From NCBI RefSeq assembly GCF_001269885.1, contig NZ_LHVH01000027.1, positions 1-64,000 of the forward strand: a stretch of DNA of 64,000 nt. Direction: 5' to 3'. The translations under genes and the position numbers were made by a program. The stretch is from Pseudomonas kilonensis (GTDB lineage Bacteria; Pseudomonadota; Gammaproteobacteria; Pseudomonadales; Pseudomonadaceae). Numbering within the stretch: the stretch's first letter is position 1; every line of letters begins with the position of its first letter. The notes under the pieces were generated by a model. It was given only the letters and a program-made list of their open reading frames with translations. It did not search any database and was not told the DNA's origin. Positions 16,064 to 24,688 of this stretch are shown in pieces.

Positions 16064-17320
16064 GTGTCCAGCGCATTCGAAAACACGATATTCGACGACC
16101 CCATCCTGAACGTCATCCACCTACTAAACTCCATTGCTCAAGAAAACCCGGAGGCCATTTCACTGGCCTCCGGTCGACCCGATGATGAGCAGTGCGACCC
16201 TTTGCTCATCGACAGGGGCCTGGCCCGATACAAGGATCACGTTGCCGGCACCGAACAGTCACTGGCGACGCTGCTTTGCCAATATGGAAAAACCTCTGGG
16301 ATCATCAATGAAATAATCGCCAGCCATTTGCAGGTGGATGAAGCGATCAACGTATCCAACCCTGAAAGCATTGTGGTGTGCATGGGCTTTCAAGAAGCCT
16401 GCACCTTGACGCTCCTGTCCATTTTTGACGGCGGTGGGGTTTTATTGGTACCTGACCCGGTGTTTTCCGGGATCACGGGGATCGCAAAATTGCTGGGGAT
16501 AAAAATAGTCCCCGTCCCCATGACGGTCTTTCTTGATCCAATCGCCCTGCGCAGGCTCATCGAAGCACTGGAATCCAGAGGTGAAAGAATCAAGGCGCTT
16601 TATGCAATTGCGGACTTTAGCAATCCTACCGCCGACAGCCTTTCCCATGACGGCAGGAGAGCCATGCTCTCCCTGGCCGATGAAAAGAACTTTTTCATCC
16701 TCGAAGACACTGCCTACCGTTACTTCAGGTACGAAGGCGATGCCATTGCGTCCATGAAGTCCATCGACAGCCGTCGGGTGTTCTTGCTGGGCTCCTTTGC
16801 CAAATCGATTTTCCCGGGCTTGCGCATGGGCTATGTGGTCGCCCCAGAGGGCGCTGGGGTCATGTCCTTCAGCGGCCGATTGTGCAAGGCCAAAAGCCTG
16901 ATCACGGTGAATACCCCGGCCCTGTGCCAAGCGGTTGTCGCAGGCTTGCTGATCGAGCACGACTACTCGTTGAAAGGGCTGAACCAACCCAGGGTGTTGT
17001 CTTACACAAAGAAAAGAAATCACATGCTTGAGTGCCTTGAGCGCGAATTCCCATTCAAGGTCGGCGCCCAAAGAGCGGTCAGCTGGAATCATCCGGCAGG
17101 CGGCTTCTTCATCAATGTGCAGCTGCCTTTCGTCTTTGGATATTCTGAAATGCGCGAATGCGCCAGGCTGTTCAAGGTGATTGTATTTCCCACCAGCTTG
17201 TTTTCGCTGATGAATGAGGCCACCACCCAGGTCAGGCTGTCGTTCAGCAATGCAACCACCTCGCAAATCACCCAGGCGATAGGCCGTTTCAGGGCGTACG
17301 TCGAGTTCAGGTTGCAATAA
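16064..17320 (+). CDS. PLP-dependent class I/II aminotransferase-like enzyme
   Basis: 418 residues from a GTG start with GGAG 7 bases upstream. It is a fold type I aminotransferase of the MocR/Aro8-like branch but without a DNA-binding domain. Motifs seen: ADFSNPTADS (about 183-192), EDTAYRYFRYEG (214-225), and LGSFAKSIFPGLRMGY with PLP lysine K247. The frame is open further upstream across the preceding gene's end, but no start fits there. It probably adds or removes the alpha-amino group of a pathway intermediate, or catalyses another PLP reaction. A strong terminator separates it from the other PLP gene. Confidence 0.85.
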   Translation: MSSAFENTIFDDPILNVIHLLNSIAQENPEAISLASGRPDDEQCDPLLIDRGLARYKDHVAGTEQSLATLLCQYGKTSGIINEIIASHLQVDEAINVSNPESIVVCMGFQEACTLTLLSIFDGGGVLLVPDPVFSGITGIAKLLGIKIVPVPMTVFLDPIALRRLIEALESRGERIKALYAIADFSNPTADSLSHDGRRAMLSLADEKNFFILEDTAYRYFRYEGDAIASMKSIDSRRVFLLGSFAKSIFPGLRMGYVVAPEGAGVMSFSGRLCKAKSLITVNTPALCQAVVAGLLIEHDYSLKGLNQPRVLSYTKKRNHMLECLEREFPFKVGAQRAVSWNHPAGGFFINVQLPFVFGYSEMRECARLFKVIVFPTSLFSLMNEATTQVRLSFSNATTSQITQAIGRFRAYVEFRLQ

Positions 17321-17351
17321 AACGTCTGCATGCATTGCAGGGGATACCAAG

Positions 17352-17380
17352 GCTTATGCCTCGCTCAGCGAGGCATAAGC
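17352..17380. terminator. 13-base hairpin between convergent genes
   Basis: GCTTATGCCTCGC (17352-17364) pairs perfectly with GCGAGGCATAAGC (17368-17380). It lies between the convergent aminotransferase and LysE-type genes and may end transcription from both sides, although neither side has a long T-tract. Confidence 0.6.
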
Positions 17381-17386
17381 TCCGGG

Positions 17387-18019
17387 TCAGGTTGCCGTGG
17401 CCAGCATGACGCCAGTGGCGACCTGGTAGGCCCCCAGGATGGTGATGGTTGCCCCTGAAAAGTAGTTGATCAGCCTTAGCTTTGATTCGGCAATCCGCGC
17501 CTTGAAAATGGAGGAGAACCCACTCAACCCCAGCCACCAGGCAGCCGAGCCCAGGAAGATACCGGTCACCATCGGCAGCAAGGCGTGCTGGCCGCCTTGG
17601 TCACTGGCCATACCATCACTCAACGCGGCAAATATCGCGATAAACGACAAGATGGTCATGGGGTTGGACAGGGTCAGGAACAGCGTCGTGGAGTAGGCTT
17701 TGAACATATTGGCCCGCTCGCCCGCCATGGCCGTCGAGCCGCCCTTCGATCGTATTGTCTGATAGCCAATGTAGGCGAGGAACAACCCACCAAAAATACA
17801 CAACCAGGGTTTAAAGCTGATAAGCGTCGCAATGATGGCCGTGACACCCAGGGCACCGATGAATCCATAGATCGAATCGGCTGTGGCCGCGCCCAATCCC
17901 GTCGCGAAACCGGCTCTCCACCCAAGCATCAGACTTCGCTGTATGCACAACAGTCCAATGGGTCCTACAGGGGCTGCAATGCACAGCCCAATGACCATCG
18001 ATTTAACGAAAATCAGCAT
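17387..18019 (-). CDS. LysE-family amino acid exporter
   Basis: 210 residues with about six membrane helices. The N-terminus IGLCIAAPVGPIGLLCIQRSL carries the APxGP motif of LysE/RhtB translocators, and GLGAATADSIYGFIGALG follows. These inner-membrane proteins export amino acids and analogues. GGAG lies 8 bases before the ATG. It is convergent to the aminotransferase gene and is the right-hand member of the cassette. An exporter beside two PLP enzymes and an Lrp-type regulator suggests that the product is an amino acid or close derivative sent out of the cell (inference). Confidence 0.88.
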   Translation of the reverse strand: MLIFVKSMVIGLCIAAPVGPIGLLCIQRSLMLGWRAGFATGLGAATADSIYGFIGALGVTAIIATLISFKPWLCIFGGLFLAYIGYQTIRSKGGSTAMAGERANMFKAYSTTLFLTLSNPMTILSFIAIFAALSDGMASDQGGQHALLPMVTGIFLGSAAWWLGLSGFSSIFKARIAESKLRLINYFSGATITILGAYQVATGVMLATAT

Positions 18020-18252
18020 AAATGCATCTCCAGAAGGGGTACTGGAAGGTTAGGAGAAGTGCATTTCTTTAGGAATGAACTATTAATCTTCCTGAGCGTT
18101 TTCCCTTAAGTTTTGCAGGAAGTATTCTCCACTCCCCTTCAATATTAAGGAAAATCGTCTCCAGCCCCCTCAGACAAGGCAAATCGCTGGTTAAAGGCCC
18201 TTGGGCGCCGGATACATAACCTTGGGCATTGAGATGGCTTTTTTACGCGCAT

Positions 18253-18286
18253 AAAAAAACGCCGCTCAAATGAGCGGCGTTTTTTT
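18253..18286 (-). terminator. terminator of the tRNA operon
   Basis: ACGCCGCTCA (18259-18268) pairs with TGAGCGGCGT (18271-18280) around AA, flanked by A-tract and T-tract on either side. Read on the minus strand it ends the tRNA transcript, and it could also work in the opposite direction. Confidence 0.85.
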
Positions 18287-18291
18287 GAATT

Positions 18292-18367
<76 letters not shown>

Positions 18368-18370
18368 AAA

Positions 18371-18446
18371 TGGCGTCCCCTAGGGGACTCGAACCCCTGT
18401 TACCGCCGTGAAAGGGCGGTGTCCTAGGCCACTAGACGAAGGGGAC
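18371..18446 (-). tRNA. tRNA-Glu (anticodon TTC)
   Basis: 76 bases including CCA. Acceptor stem GTCCCCT..AGGGGAC and anticodon loop CTTTCAC identify glutamate tRNA. Three bases separate it from tRNA-Gly. Identical to the copy at 18629-18704. Confidence 0.98.
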
Positions 18447-18550
18447 ACGCTGCCCGGAACACATGGTGTGTGTTCCAGTGCCCAGATCCACCTCCGAAGA
18501 GTGGGTTCTGGTTTCACTCAGCCCTGCCCGAAAGCAACGCTGTTTAAAAT

Positions 18551-18626
<76 letters not shown>

Positions 18627-18628
18627 AT

Positions 18629-18704
18629 TGGCGTCCCCTAGGGGACTCGAACCCCTGTTACCGCCGTGAAAGGGCGGTGTCCTAGGCCACTAGACGAAGG
18701 GGAC
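18629..18704 (-). tRNA. tRNA-Glu (anticodon TTC), second copy
   Basis: Identical to the glutamate tRNA at 18371-18446. It is the promoter-proximal gene of the four-tRNA operon. Confidence 0.98.
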
Positions 18705-18766
18705 ACACGTACAACATTCACTGCTTATAGCGTTTGGCTGAGTGCTTTACGCTGTAAGTGGCGCGC

Positions 18767-18795
18767 ATTCTATGGATGGATTGAAGGGTCGTCAA
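18767..18795 (-). promoter_or_regulatory. sigma-70 promoter of the tRNA operon
   Basis: On the minus strand TTGACG (18790-18795) is followed after exactly 17 bases by TAGAAT (18767-18772), then a GC-rich discriminator GCGCGCC. This near-consensus promoter with a GC discriminator is typical of stringently controlled stable RNA genes. It lies about 60 bases before the first tRNA. Confidence 0.85.
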
Positions 18796-18857
18796 CCCCC
18801 AGATATAAATTTATTTAAATCAATGACTTCGCCCGGTTTGGGAGCGATCCGGACATT

Positions 18858-18886
18858 TTGCCCGCTCGGTCTCTGACGCCTATATT
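18858..18886 (+). promoter_or_regulatory. candidate promoter of the 19064 gene
   Basis: TTGCCC at 18858-18863 and TATATT at 18881-18886 are separated by 17 bases. The 5' leader would be about 170 bases, long for this kind of gene, so the assignment is tentative. Confidence 0.4.
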
Positions 18887-19022
18887 CTGTCACCCGCCGA
18901 GACGCTATAGTCGCGCCCGGCAAATGATGGCAATGTGCACTCACCCGGTTATGCTTCCTATAAACAGCACGACGCCCGTCTAATCGCGTCGCTCGGGCCT
19001 ATGCGCTTAAAAGCCAAGCCAC

Positions 19023-19042
19023 TACACTCATGACATGCGTAC
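19023..19042 (+). repeat. 20-base sequence shared with 26681-26700 (copy 1)
   Basis: TACACTCATGACATGCGTAC occurs exactly here and at 26681-26700, on the same strand, upstream of unrelated genes. It begins with a -10-like TACACT and contains CATGACATG. It lies 22 bases before the GTG of the next gene. A shared promoter or regulator site is possible. Confidence 0.45.
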
Positions 19043-19063
19043 CACAATAAAGAGGTCTTACCG

Positions 19064-19834
19064 GTGACACCACTCATGATCACCCTGCTCGTCGTAGCCG
19101 GGATCGCCCTGTTGATCGCCATTGGCTACATGAACCACGTGGTGGAAAACAACAAGCTGGAAAAGGCCCGCACCAAGGTGGAACTCAACGACCGCATGCG
19201 TCGCTGTGGCGAGCTCACCGAAACCTTCCCCGGGCAGTTGATGACCCCTGCCCTGAAGTTGTTGATGACGCGCCTTGAGATGAACGTCTGTCAGCGCCTG
19301 CTGAACCTGGAGAAAACCAATCCTGCGGTCAAGGCACGCCTGGACGAATTGAGCGCACTGGCCGCCCAAGGTGAATCGATCCCGGTGAACAATCCACCGG
19401 CACCGATCCTGACCGAAGCCAAGGCCAAGGACGTACGTTTTCTGCTCGAGGCCTTGCACGGCCAGATCACCCGCGCTGCCCAGGACGGTTTCCTGCCGTC
19501 TAACGAAGCCAAGCGCTGGATTCGCGAAGTGCGGCACATCCTGGTGCTGCTGCACATCGAGTTCTTCAACAACCTCGGCCAGCAAGCCCTGCAGCAAGAA
19601 CAACCCGGGCAGGCCCGCCTGGCCTTCGAGCGCGGCGTGCAGTACCTGCGCAAGCAACAGGAACCCCAGGTCTACGCCGAACAACTGGCCTACCTGGAGA
19701 AACTCCTGGCCCGCGCCAATGCCCAGGTCCTGGCCAGCACCCAGCCGGTCGAAGGCGAGGTCAACCAGTTGACCGAAGGGCTGAAGGACGCCGAAGTCAA
19801 CGACGAGTGGAAGAAGAAGAAGGTTTACGACTGA
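19064..19834 (+). CDS. membrane-anchored protein of unknown function
   Basis: 256 residues from a GTG with GAGG 8 bases upstream (an ATG four codons later is possible). One N-terminal membrane helix (about 5-22) is followed by a soluble, strongly helical, charged region of about 230 residues, with a lysine-rich end (EWKKKKVYD). The helical repeats around 135-215 (ALQQEQPGQARLAFERGVQY) look TPR-like. I recall similar proteins as conserved hypotheticals in pseudomonads but can give no function. It stands alone between the tRNA operon and a repeat. Confidence 0.8.
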   Translation: MTPLMITLLVVAGIALLIAIGYMNHVVENNKLEKARTKVELNDRMRRCGELTETFPGQLMTPALKLLMTRLEMNVCQRLLNLEKTNPAVKARLDELSALAAQGESIPVNNPPAPILTEAKAKDVRFLLEALHGQITRAAQDGFLPSNEAKRWIREVRHILVLLHIEFFNNLGQQALQQEQPGQARLAFERGVQYLRKQQEPQVYAEQLAYLEKLLARANAQVLASTQPVEGEVNQLTEGLKDAEVNDEWKKKKVYD

Positions 19835-19852
19835 GGATTCTTTGTCGGATAC

Positions 19853-19980
19853 ACCGCCCCGCTGGGCTGTACCCTGTAGGAGCTGCCGAAGGCTGCGATC
19901 TTTTGATTTTCGACTCAAGCGCCGGCGCAAAGATCGCAGCCTCGTTGCGCTCGTCAGCTCCTACAGCCCAGCGGGGCGGT
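19853..19980. repeat. nested inverted repeat with REP-like inner arms
   Basis: An outer 18-base perfect pair (19853-19870 with 19963-19980, ACCGCCCCGCTGGGCTGT) encloses an inner pair TGTAGGAGCTG (19875-19885) and CAGCTCCTACA (19955-19965); the two right arms overlap. The inner element (TGTAGGAGCTGCCGAAGGCT) is a second class of Pseudomonas intergenic repeat, distinct from the GTGGGAGC class. A partial CCCCTCGCCACAA unit like that at 29669-29807 follows at about 19998-20012. Confidence 0.8.
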
Positions 19981-20028
19981 GCGACGTTTCGCTAAATCCC
20001 CTCGCCACAAGGGTTTGCGTCGTCTTCG

Positions 20029-21996
20029 TCACAACTTGAAATGCCCCACCATCCCTTTCAGCTCAACCCCCAACTGCGCCAGCTCAATGCTGGAAGCGGC
20101 ATTGCCGCGCATCGCCAGGGACGATTGATCGGCGCTGGCGCGAATGCTGGTGACGCTGCGATTGATCTCCTCGGCCACCGAACTCTGCTGCTCGGCCGCC
20201 GCCGCGATCTGTTGGTTCATCTGTTGGATCAGCGATACCGCCGCCGCAATACTGCCCAAGGCGCTTTCGGTCTGCAGTGCATCGCTGACCGCCATCTTCA
20301 CCAACTCGCCGCTGCTCTGGATTTGCTGCACTGAAGCCTGGGCCGCTGAACGCAAGGCGCTCACCAGTCGCTCGATCTCCTCGGTGGACTGTTGCGTGCG
20401 CCTGGCCAACGCCCGCACCTCATCGGCCACGACCGCAAAGCCCCTGCCCTGCTCACCGGCCCGGGCTGCCTCGATAGCGGCATTGAGCGCCAACAGGTTG
20501 GTTTGCTCGGCCACGCTCTTGATCACACTCAGCACCGTGCCGATGTTCTGGATCTCGGCGCTGAGGCTTTCGATGCTGGAACTGGCCGACGTGGCCGAAT
20601 CGGCCAATTGCTCGATGCGCACCATGCTCTGACGCACCACCTGTTGGCCGCTTTCGACCTTGTCGTCGGCAGTCTGGGCCGCTTGTGCGGCTTCTTCGGC
20701 GTTGCGTGCCACATCATGCACGGTGGCCGTCATCTGGTTCATCGCCGTGGCGACCTGCTCGGTTTCTTCTTTCTGGCTGCTGACTTCCAGGTTGGTCTGT
20801 TCAGTCACGGCCGACAGCGATTGGGCCGAATTGGCCAATTGCTCGATACCGGCCTGCAAGCCGCTGACGATACTGCTCAGCCCCGCGCCCATCTGTTGCA
20901 TCGCCTGCATCAACTGACCAATTTCGTCCCGGCGCGTCACCTCGACCGTAGCGCTCAAGTCGCCCGCCGCAATCTGCTGGGCCACGCGAATGACACTGCG
21001 CAGCGGCGTCACGATCAGCCGGGTTATGACCCATGCCGCGATCAATCCCACCAACAACGCCAAGGCCGACGAACCGATGATCAGCAGCGAATTCTTCTTC
21101 AGTTCGGTCTGCATGGCATGGTCTTCGGCACTGAAGGCCTGGTCAACCCGCGCCACCACTTGATCGGCCCGCTCGTGCAGTTGCTGGTAGACGACTTTTT
21201 CCTTCGCCAGCAGGCCGGTGTATTCGGCCAATTGTTCATTGAACCCGGCAATATGCCCGGCCACCTCATTCAGCACGGTCTGGTAACCCGGGTCCTTGAC
21301 GGTGGTCTTGAGCACGTCGGCCTGTTTCATCGCCTGCTCGGCCTGTTCGATGTTGCCTTCTCCGGCACCTTCAACATTGCCTTTGCGGCTCTGGTCCAGG
21401 CGGACCCGCGCTTCGTTCATGGCCTGCAACATCAACCGCGAGACTTCGCTGACCTGGTTGGCCTGCTCGATGAACTCGGCCCCCTCCTTGCCTTCGGTGT
21501 CTTTCAAGGTATAGGCGCCGTCATCCGCCAGCCCGGCCTGCAACACGTCCAGGTTATTGGCGACGCTGGACACCGACCAACTGGCCATTTCCAGCGCCAG
21601 GTCCTTGCTCTGGCTCAACCCGACAAATTCGTCGAACGCCTTGCGATACGCGGCCAGCGCCTGCTCCACGTCGTTCATCACCGGCACGTTGGCAGCCGAC
21701 TGCACCTTGAGTTCGTTCGCCTGGGCCACCAGCCCATCGACGCCCTGGCGCAAAGCATCGGCCGTTTTGGGATCGGAGCGCGAGGCATACTCCTGCTCCA
21801 GCAGCCGGACCTTGAGCAATCCGCTGTTGAGGGCCGACATCTGTTTCAGGCCATCGAAGCGATAGCTGATGGTCTGCAGGGACCAGACACCGATGGCAGC
21901 GACCACGGCGGTCAGCAGCAGCACCAGGACAAATCCGATACCCAGTTTCTTTGCCATACCCAGGTTGGCAAAACGTCCTTGCACGGCCGAAATCAT
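20029..21996 (-). CDS. methyl-accepting chemotaxis protein with helical ligand-binding domain
   Basis: 655 residues: N-terminal membrane helix (about 18-40), an all-helical periplasmic region of about 250 residues, second membrane helix (about 302-325), HAMP domain (to about 380) and a signalling domain with the conserved hairpin tip VIKSVAEQTNLLALNAAIEA (two parts, about 500-520) and ARAGEQGRGFAVVADEVRAL. The size of the sensor region and its helical character match helical bimodular (HBM) receptors such as McpS, which sense organic acids, but ligand identity cannot be read here. No C-terminal pentapeptide for CheR tethering is present. Confidence 0.92.
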   Translation of the reverse strand: MISAVQGRFANLGMAKKLGIGFVLVLLLTAVVAAIGVWSLQTISYRFDGLKQMSALNSGLLKVRLLEQEYASRSDPKTADALRQGVDGLVAQANELKVQSAANVPVMNDVEQALAAYRKAFDEFVGLSQSKDLALEMASWSVSSVANNLDVLQAGLADDGAYTLKDTEGKEGAEFIEQANQVSEVSRLMLQAMNEARVRLDQSRKGNVEGAGEGNIEQAEQAMKQADVLKTTVKDPGYQTVLNEVAGHIAGFNEQLAEYTGLLAKEKVVYQQLHERADQVVARVDQAFSAEDHAMQTELKKNSLLIIGSSALALLVGLIAAWVITRLIVTPLRSVIRVAQQIAAGDLSATVEVTRRDEIGQLMQAMQQMGAGLSSIVSGLQAGIEQLANSAQSLSAVTEQTNLEVSSQKEETEQVATAMNQMTATVHDVARNAEEAAQAAQTADDKVESGQQVVRQSMVRIEQLADSATSASSSIESLSAEIQNIGTVLSVIKSVAEQTNLLALNAAIEAARAGEQGRGFAVVADEVRALARRTQQSTEEIERLVSALRSAAQASVQQIQSSGELVKMAVSDALQTESALGSIAAAVSLIQQMNQQIAAAAEQQSSVAEEINRSVTSIRASADQSSLAMRGNAASSIELAQLGVELKGMVGHFKL

Positions 21997-22106
21997 TGCG
22001 CTCAGTCCTCTGCCAGTGTGTGTTGATTGCAGATTCGCAACGAGACGCCCTGCAACACAAGATGCTGGCGTCGGAATAATGGCAAAAAGCTACAGCCGCG
22101 TCGTTT

Positions 22107-23495
22107 TCAGGACACTCGAGGTCGATCCAGAGCCGCGGCCCGGAAGAACGCCAGCGCCCTGGGGTCACGGGCATAGGCCACATTGATCCGTAGCCAGTCG
22201 CTGTCGGCGCCCGAAGGGCTGAACGCGGTACGCGAAGACAACAGCACGCCGAACCGCCTGGCCAGACGCTGTACTCCAGCGTAGTCACACAATGGCGGTC
22301 TTGCCCAGATGAACAGCCCCCCTGCCGGTTTGCCAAAGACCTCCCAATCGGCATCCTCCAGTACCTGCAACAACGCCGCCATATCGGCGCCCAGACGCTG
22401 CCGCTGGCGCTGTACCAGCTTGCGATAGGCGCCATTGGCCAGGAGGCAGGCAAGGACCGACTCACAGAACCGCGAGCCACCCATGCTGGTAATGCCCTTG
22501 ACCTCACTCAGGCGCGCGATGATAGACGGCCCGGCCACCACGAAACCGACGCGCAACGAACTGCTCAGGGTTTTCGAGAAGCTGCCCACGTAGACCACCT
22601 CGGGATCCAGTGCCGCCAGCCGGGTCCGTGCCGAGCTCTGGAAATCGCCATAGGCATCGTCTTCGATCACCCGTACGCCGTGTTCCTTCGTCAATTGCAG
22701 CAGCCGTTGAGCAACGGCCGGAGCCAGGCTGCTGCCGGTCGGGTTATGGCAGGCGCTGTTGACGAACAGCGCAGTGGGCCGGTGCCTCGCCAGCAGGTCT
22801 TGCAGCGCGTCGACGTCCGGACCGCGCGGGGTCCTGGGCAGTTCGATCATGTCGATGTTGTGCAACCTGAGCAGGTCGAACAGGCTTGAATAACCGGGAC
22901 TCTCCACCACCACGCAGGAACCCGGCGGCAACAGGGTCCGTACGATCAGGTCCAGCCCATGGGTCGCCCCGGTGGTGGTCAGGATCAGGTCTTTACCGGC
23001 CTCGATATTGAATTGCTTCAGGCGCCTGGACAGTTGCTCACGCAGGGCGGGCAACCCCAACGGCGTGCTGTAGTTGAACAATCCCGCCATGTCGGTGCGG
23101 GTGACCTGACGGATCGCATAGCCCAGGTCATCGCTTTCACGCCAGCTCTCGGGCAGCCCGCCACACCCCAGTTTCAATTCCCATTGCGGGCTGTCGCCCC
23201 CTTCAGCGAGCGTGTCCTGCTGTCGATTCTGATCGGTGGGCTCGGGCCCGGGCGGAGGGGGTGGGGCGACAAAAAAGCTGGAGCCATGGCGGGACGCCAA
23301 CAGGCCTTGGGCGACCAGGCGTTCACACGCCTCATTGACGCTGGACTGGCTGAGCAGGTTCTCCCGCGCCAGTTGGCGGACGGACGGCAGCCGAGTCCCC
23401 GGTTGCACCGCATCCTGTCGGATCCAGCCGGTCAGCGCGTCGACGATTTGCTGCACGACAGGCACCAGGGCCTGTCGGTCGATTCTCAACTCCAT
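22107..23495 (-). CDS. MocR/GntR-type regulator with aminotransferase domain
   Basis: 462 residues. A GntR winged helix (about 10-75, TRLPSVRQLARENLLSQSSV) is joined by a proline-rich linker (about 78-100) to a fold type I aminotransferase domain with CHNPTGSS and the PLP lysine in YVGSFSKTLSSSLRVGF. MocR proteins use PLP as cofactor or effector to control amino-sugar, GABA or vitamin B6 genes. AGGAG lies 11 bases before the start. Its target is not evident: the flanking chemoreceptor gene is on the same strand and the SDR gene lies upstream. Confidence 0.9.
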   Translation of the reverse strand: MELRIDRQALVPVVQQIVDALTGWIRQDAVQPGTRLPSVRQLARENLLSQSSVNEACERLVAQGLLASRHGSSFFVAPPPPPGPEPTDQNRQQDTLAEGGDSPQWELKLGCGGLPESWRESDDLGYAIRQVTRTDMAGLFNYSTPLGLPALREQLSRRLKQFNIEAGKDLILTTTGATHGLDLIVRTLLPPGSCVVVESPGYSSLFDLLRLHNIDMIELPRTPRGPDVDALQDLLARHRPTALFVNSACHNPTGSSLAPAVAQRLLQLTKEHGVRVIEDDAYGDFQSSARTRLAALDPEVVYVGSFSKTLSSSLRVGFVVAGPSIIARLSEVKGITSMGGSRFCESVLACLLANGAYRKLVQRQRQRLGADMAALLQVLEDADWEVFGKPAGGLFIWARPPLCDYAGVQRLARRFGVLLSSRTAFSPSGADSDWLRINVAYARDPRALAFFRAAALDRPRVS

Positions 23496-23648
23496 GAGTA
23501 ACCAAACTCCTAAGCGTTTGTTTTATTTCCGGAAACAGTTAAGCACAGGCCGCTAGGAGACGATGTACGCCAACGCCGCCAAAACCGCCGATTCTCACCC
23601 TTTGAAACACAATGAGGGGCCGTTCCGAGGCTTTTTCGGCCCCACACG

Positions 23649-23674
23649 AAAAAGCCCGCAACCAGTACGGGCTT
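23649..23674 (-). terminator. terminator of the SDR gene
   Basis: AAGCCCG (23652-23658) pairs with CGGGCTT (23668-23674) around 9 bases; on the minus strand the hairpin is followed by a run of U residues. It lies 27 bases after the SDR stop codon. Confidence 0.75.
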
Positions 23675-23700
23675 CGTCCTACAAGCTGAGGGGCATGTCC

Positions 23701-24462
23701 TCAGAACGCTGTGACGCCGCCGTCCACCGCCAGGGAATGGCCCGTGGTGAAGGCCGCGCCATCGCTGCACAAATACAGCACAGCGCTGGCGATTTCCTCG
23801 ACTTTGCCGATACGCCCCACCGGGTGCATGGCATTGGCGAACTCGCCTTTTTTCGGGTCCGCCTCATAGGCACGACGGAACATGTCGGTGTCGATCACCG
23901 CTGGACAGACCGCGTTCACGCGGATTTTTTTCTTGGCGTATTCGATGGCGGCCGATTTGGTCAGGCCGATCACCGCATGCTTGGACGCCGCATAGATGCT
24001 CATCTTCGGCGCGGCGCCCAGGCCAGCCACCGAGGCCGTGTTGACGATCGCGCCGCCGCCCTGGGCCAGCAGCAATGGCAACTGGTACTTCATGCACAAC
24101 CAGACGCCCTTCACATTGACCCCCATGATCGCGTCGAACTCGTCGAGGGTACCGTCGGCCAACTTGCCCTTCTCGATCTCGATCCCGGCGTTGTTGAAGG
24201 CGTAGTCCAGGCGACCGTAGGTCTTGATCACTTCGTCCATCAACTGCTGCACATCGCTTTCCAACGTCACGTTGCAACGCACGAACACCGCTTCGCCGCC
24301 CGAATCACGAATCGATTGCACCGTGCCCTCGCCGCCCGCCACGTCGAGGTCGGCCACCACCACTTTCAGGCCCTCTGCCGCGAACGCCAAGGCAGTGGCC
24401 CGGCCGATGCCAGCGGCAGCGCCGGTAACCACGGCGACCTGTCCGGAAAACGTCATGCTCAT
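23701..24462 (-). CDS. short-chain dehydrogenase/reductase
   Basis: 253 residues from the ATG at 24462, with GAGGAA 6 bases upstream; the frame is open 30 codons further but without a start signal. Classical SDR motifs: VVTGAAAGIGRA (cofactor), NNAGIE, TASVAG serine region and the catalytic SIYAASK. An aspartate after the second strand (VVADLDV) suggests NAD(H) preference. The oxidised substrate is not evident. It is divergent from the medium-chain reductase gene at 24689. Confidence 0.9.
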   Translation of the reverse strand: MSMTFSGQVAVVTGAAAGIGRATALAFAAEGLKVVVADLDVAGGEGTVQSIRDSGGEAVFVRCNVTLESDVQQLMDEVIKTYGRLDYAFNNAGIEIEKGKLADGTLDEFDAIMGVNVKGVWLCMKYQLPLLLAQGGGAIVNTASVAGLGAAPKMSIYAASKHAVIGLTKSAAIEYAKKKIRVNAVCPAVIDTDMFRRAYEADPKKGEFANAMHPVGRIGKVEEIASAVLYLCSDGAAFTTGHSLAVDGGVTAF

Positions 24463-24688
24463 TGTCTGTTCCTCGAAGAATGCGGGAGATGACGCCAGTC
24501 TAGTCACAGGTCCCGGGGACGCGGCAGCACTATCCAATTGCCGTTTGAGCATTCATGGGCGCCAGTGATAAAGCCACTGGGCGAACTATCACTGTGTTGG
24601 ATCGAACTGCATTCGCTATGTCAGCAAACCTTGCGACAAGCGCTTCGAAGGTCTATCAACAAGACTTCATTCATCTTGAGTGCCCGTC

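Larger units (their letters stand above)
18705..19063. other. divergent intergenic region between tRNA operon and 256-residue protein gene
   Basis: It holds the tRNA promoter at 18767-18795, a possible rightward sigma-70 promoter at 18858-18886 (TTGCCC, 17 bases, TATATT), and at 19023-19042 a 20-base sequence repeated exactly at 26681-26700. No further gene is seen. Confidence 0.6.
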
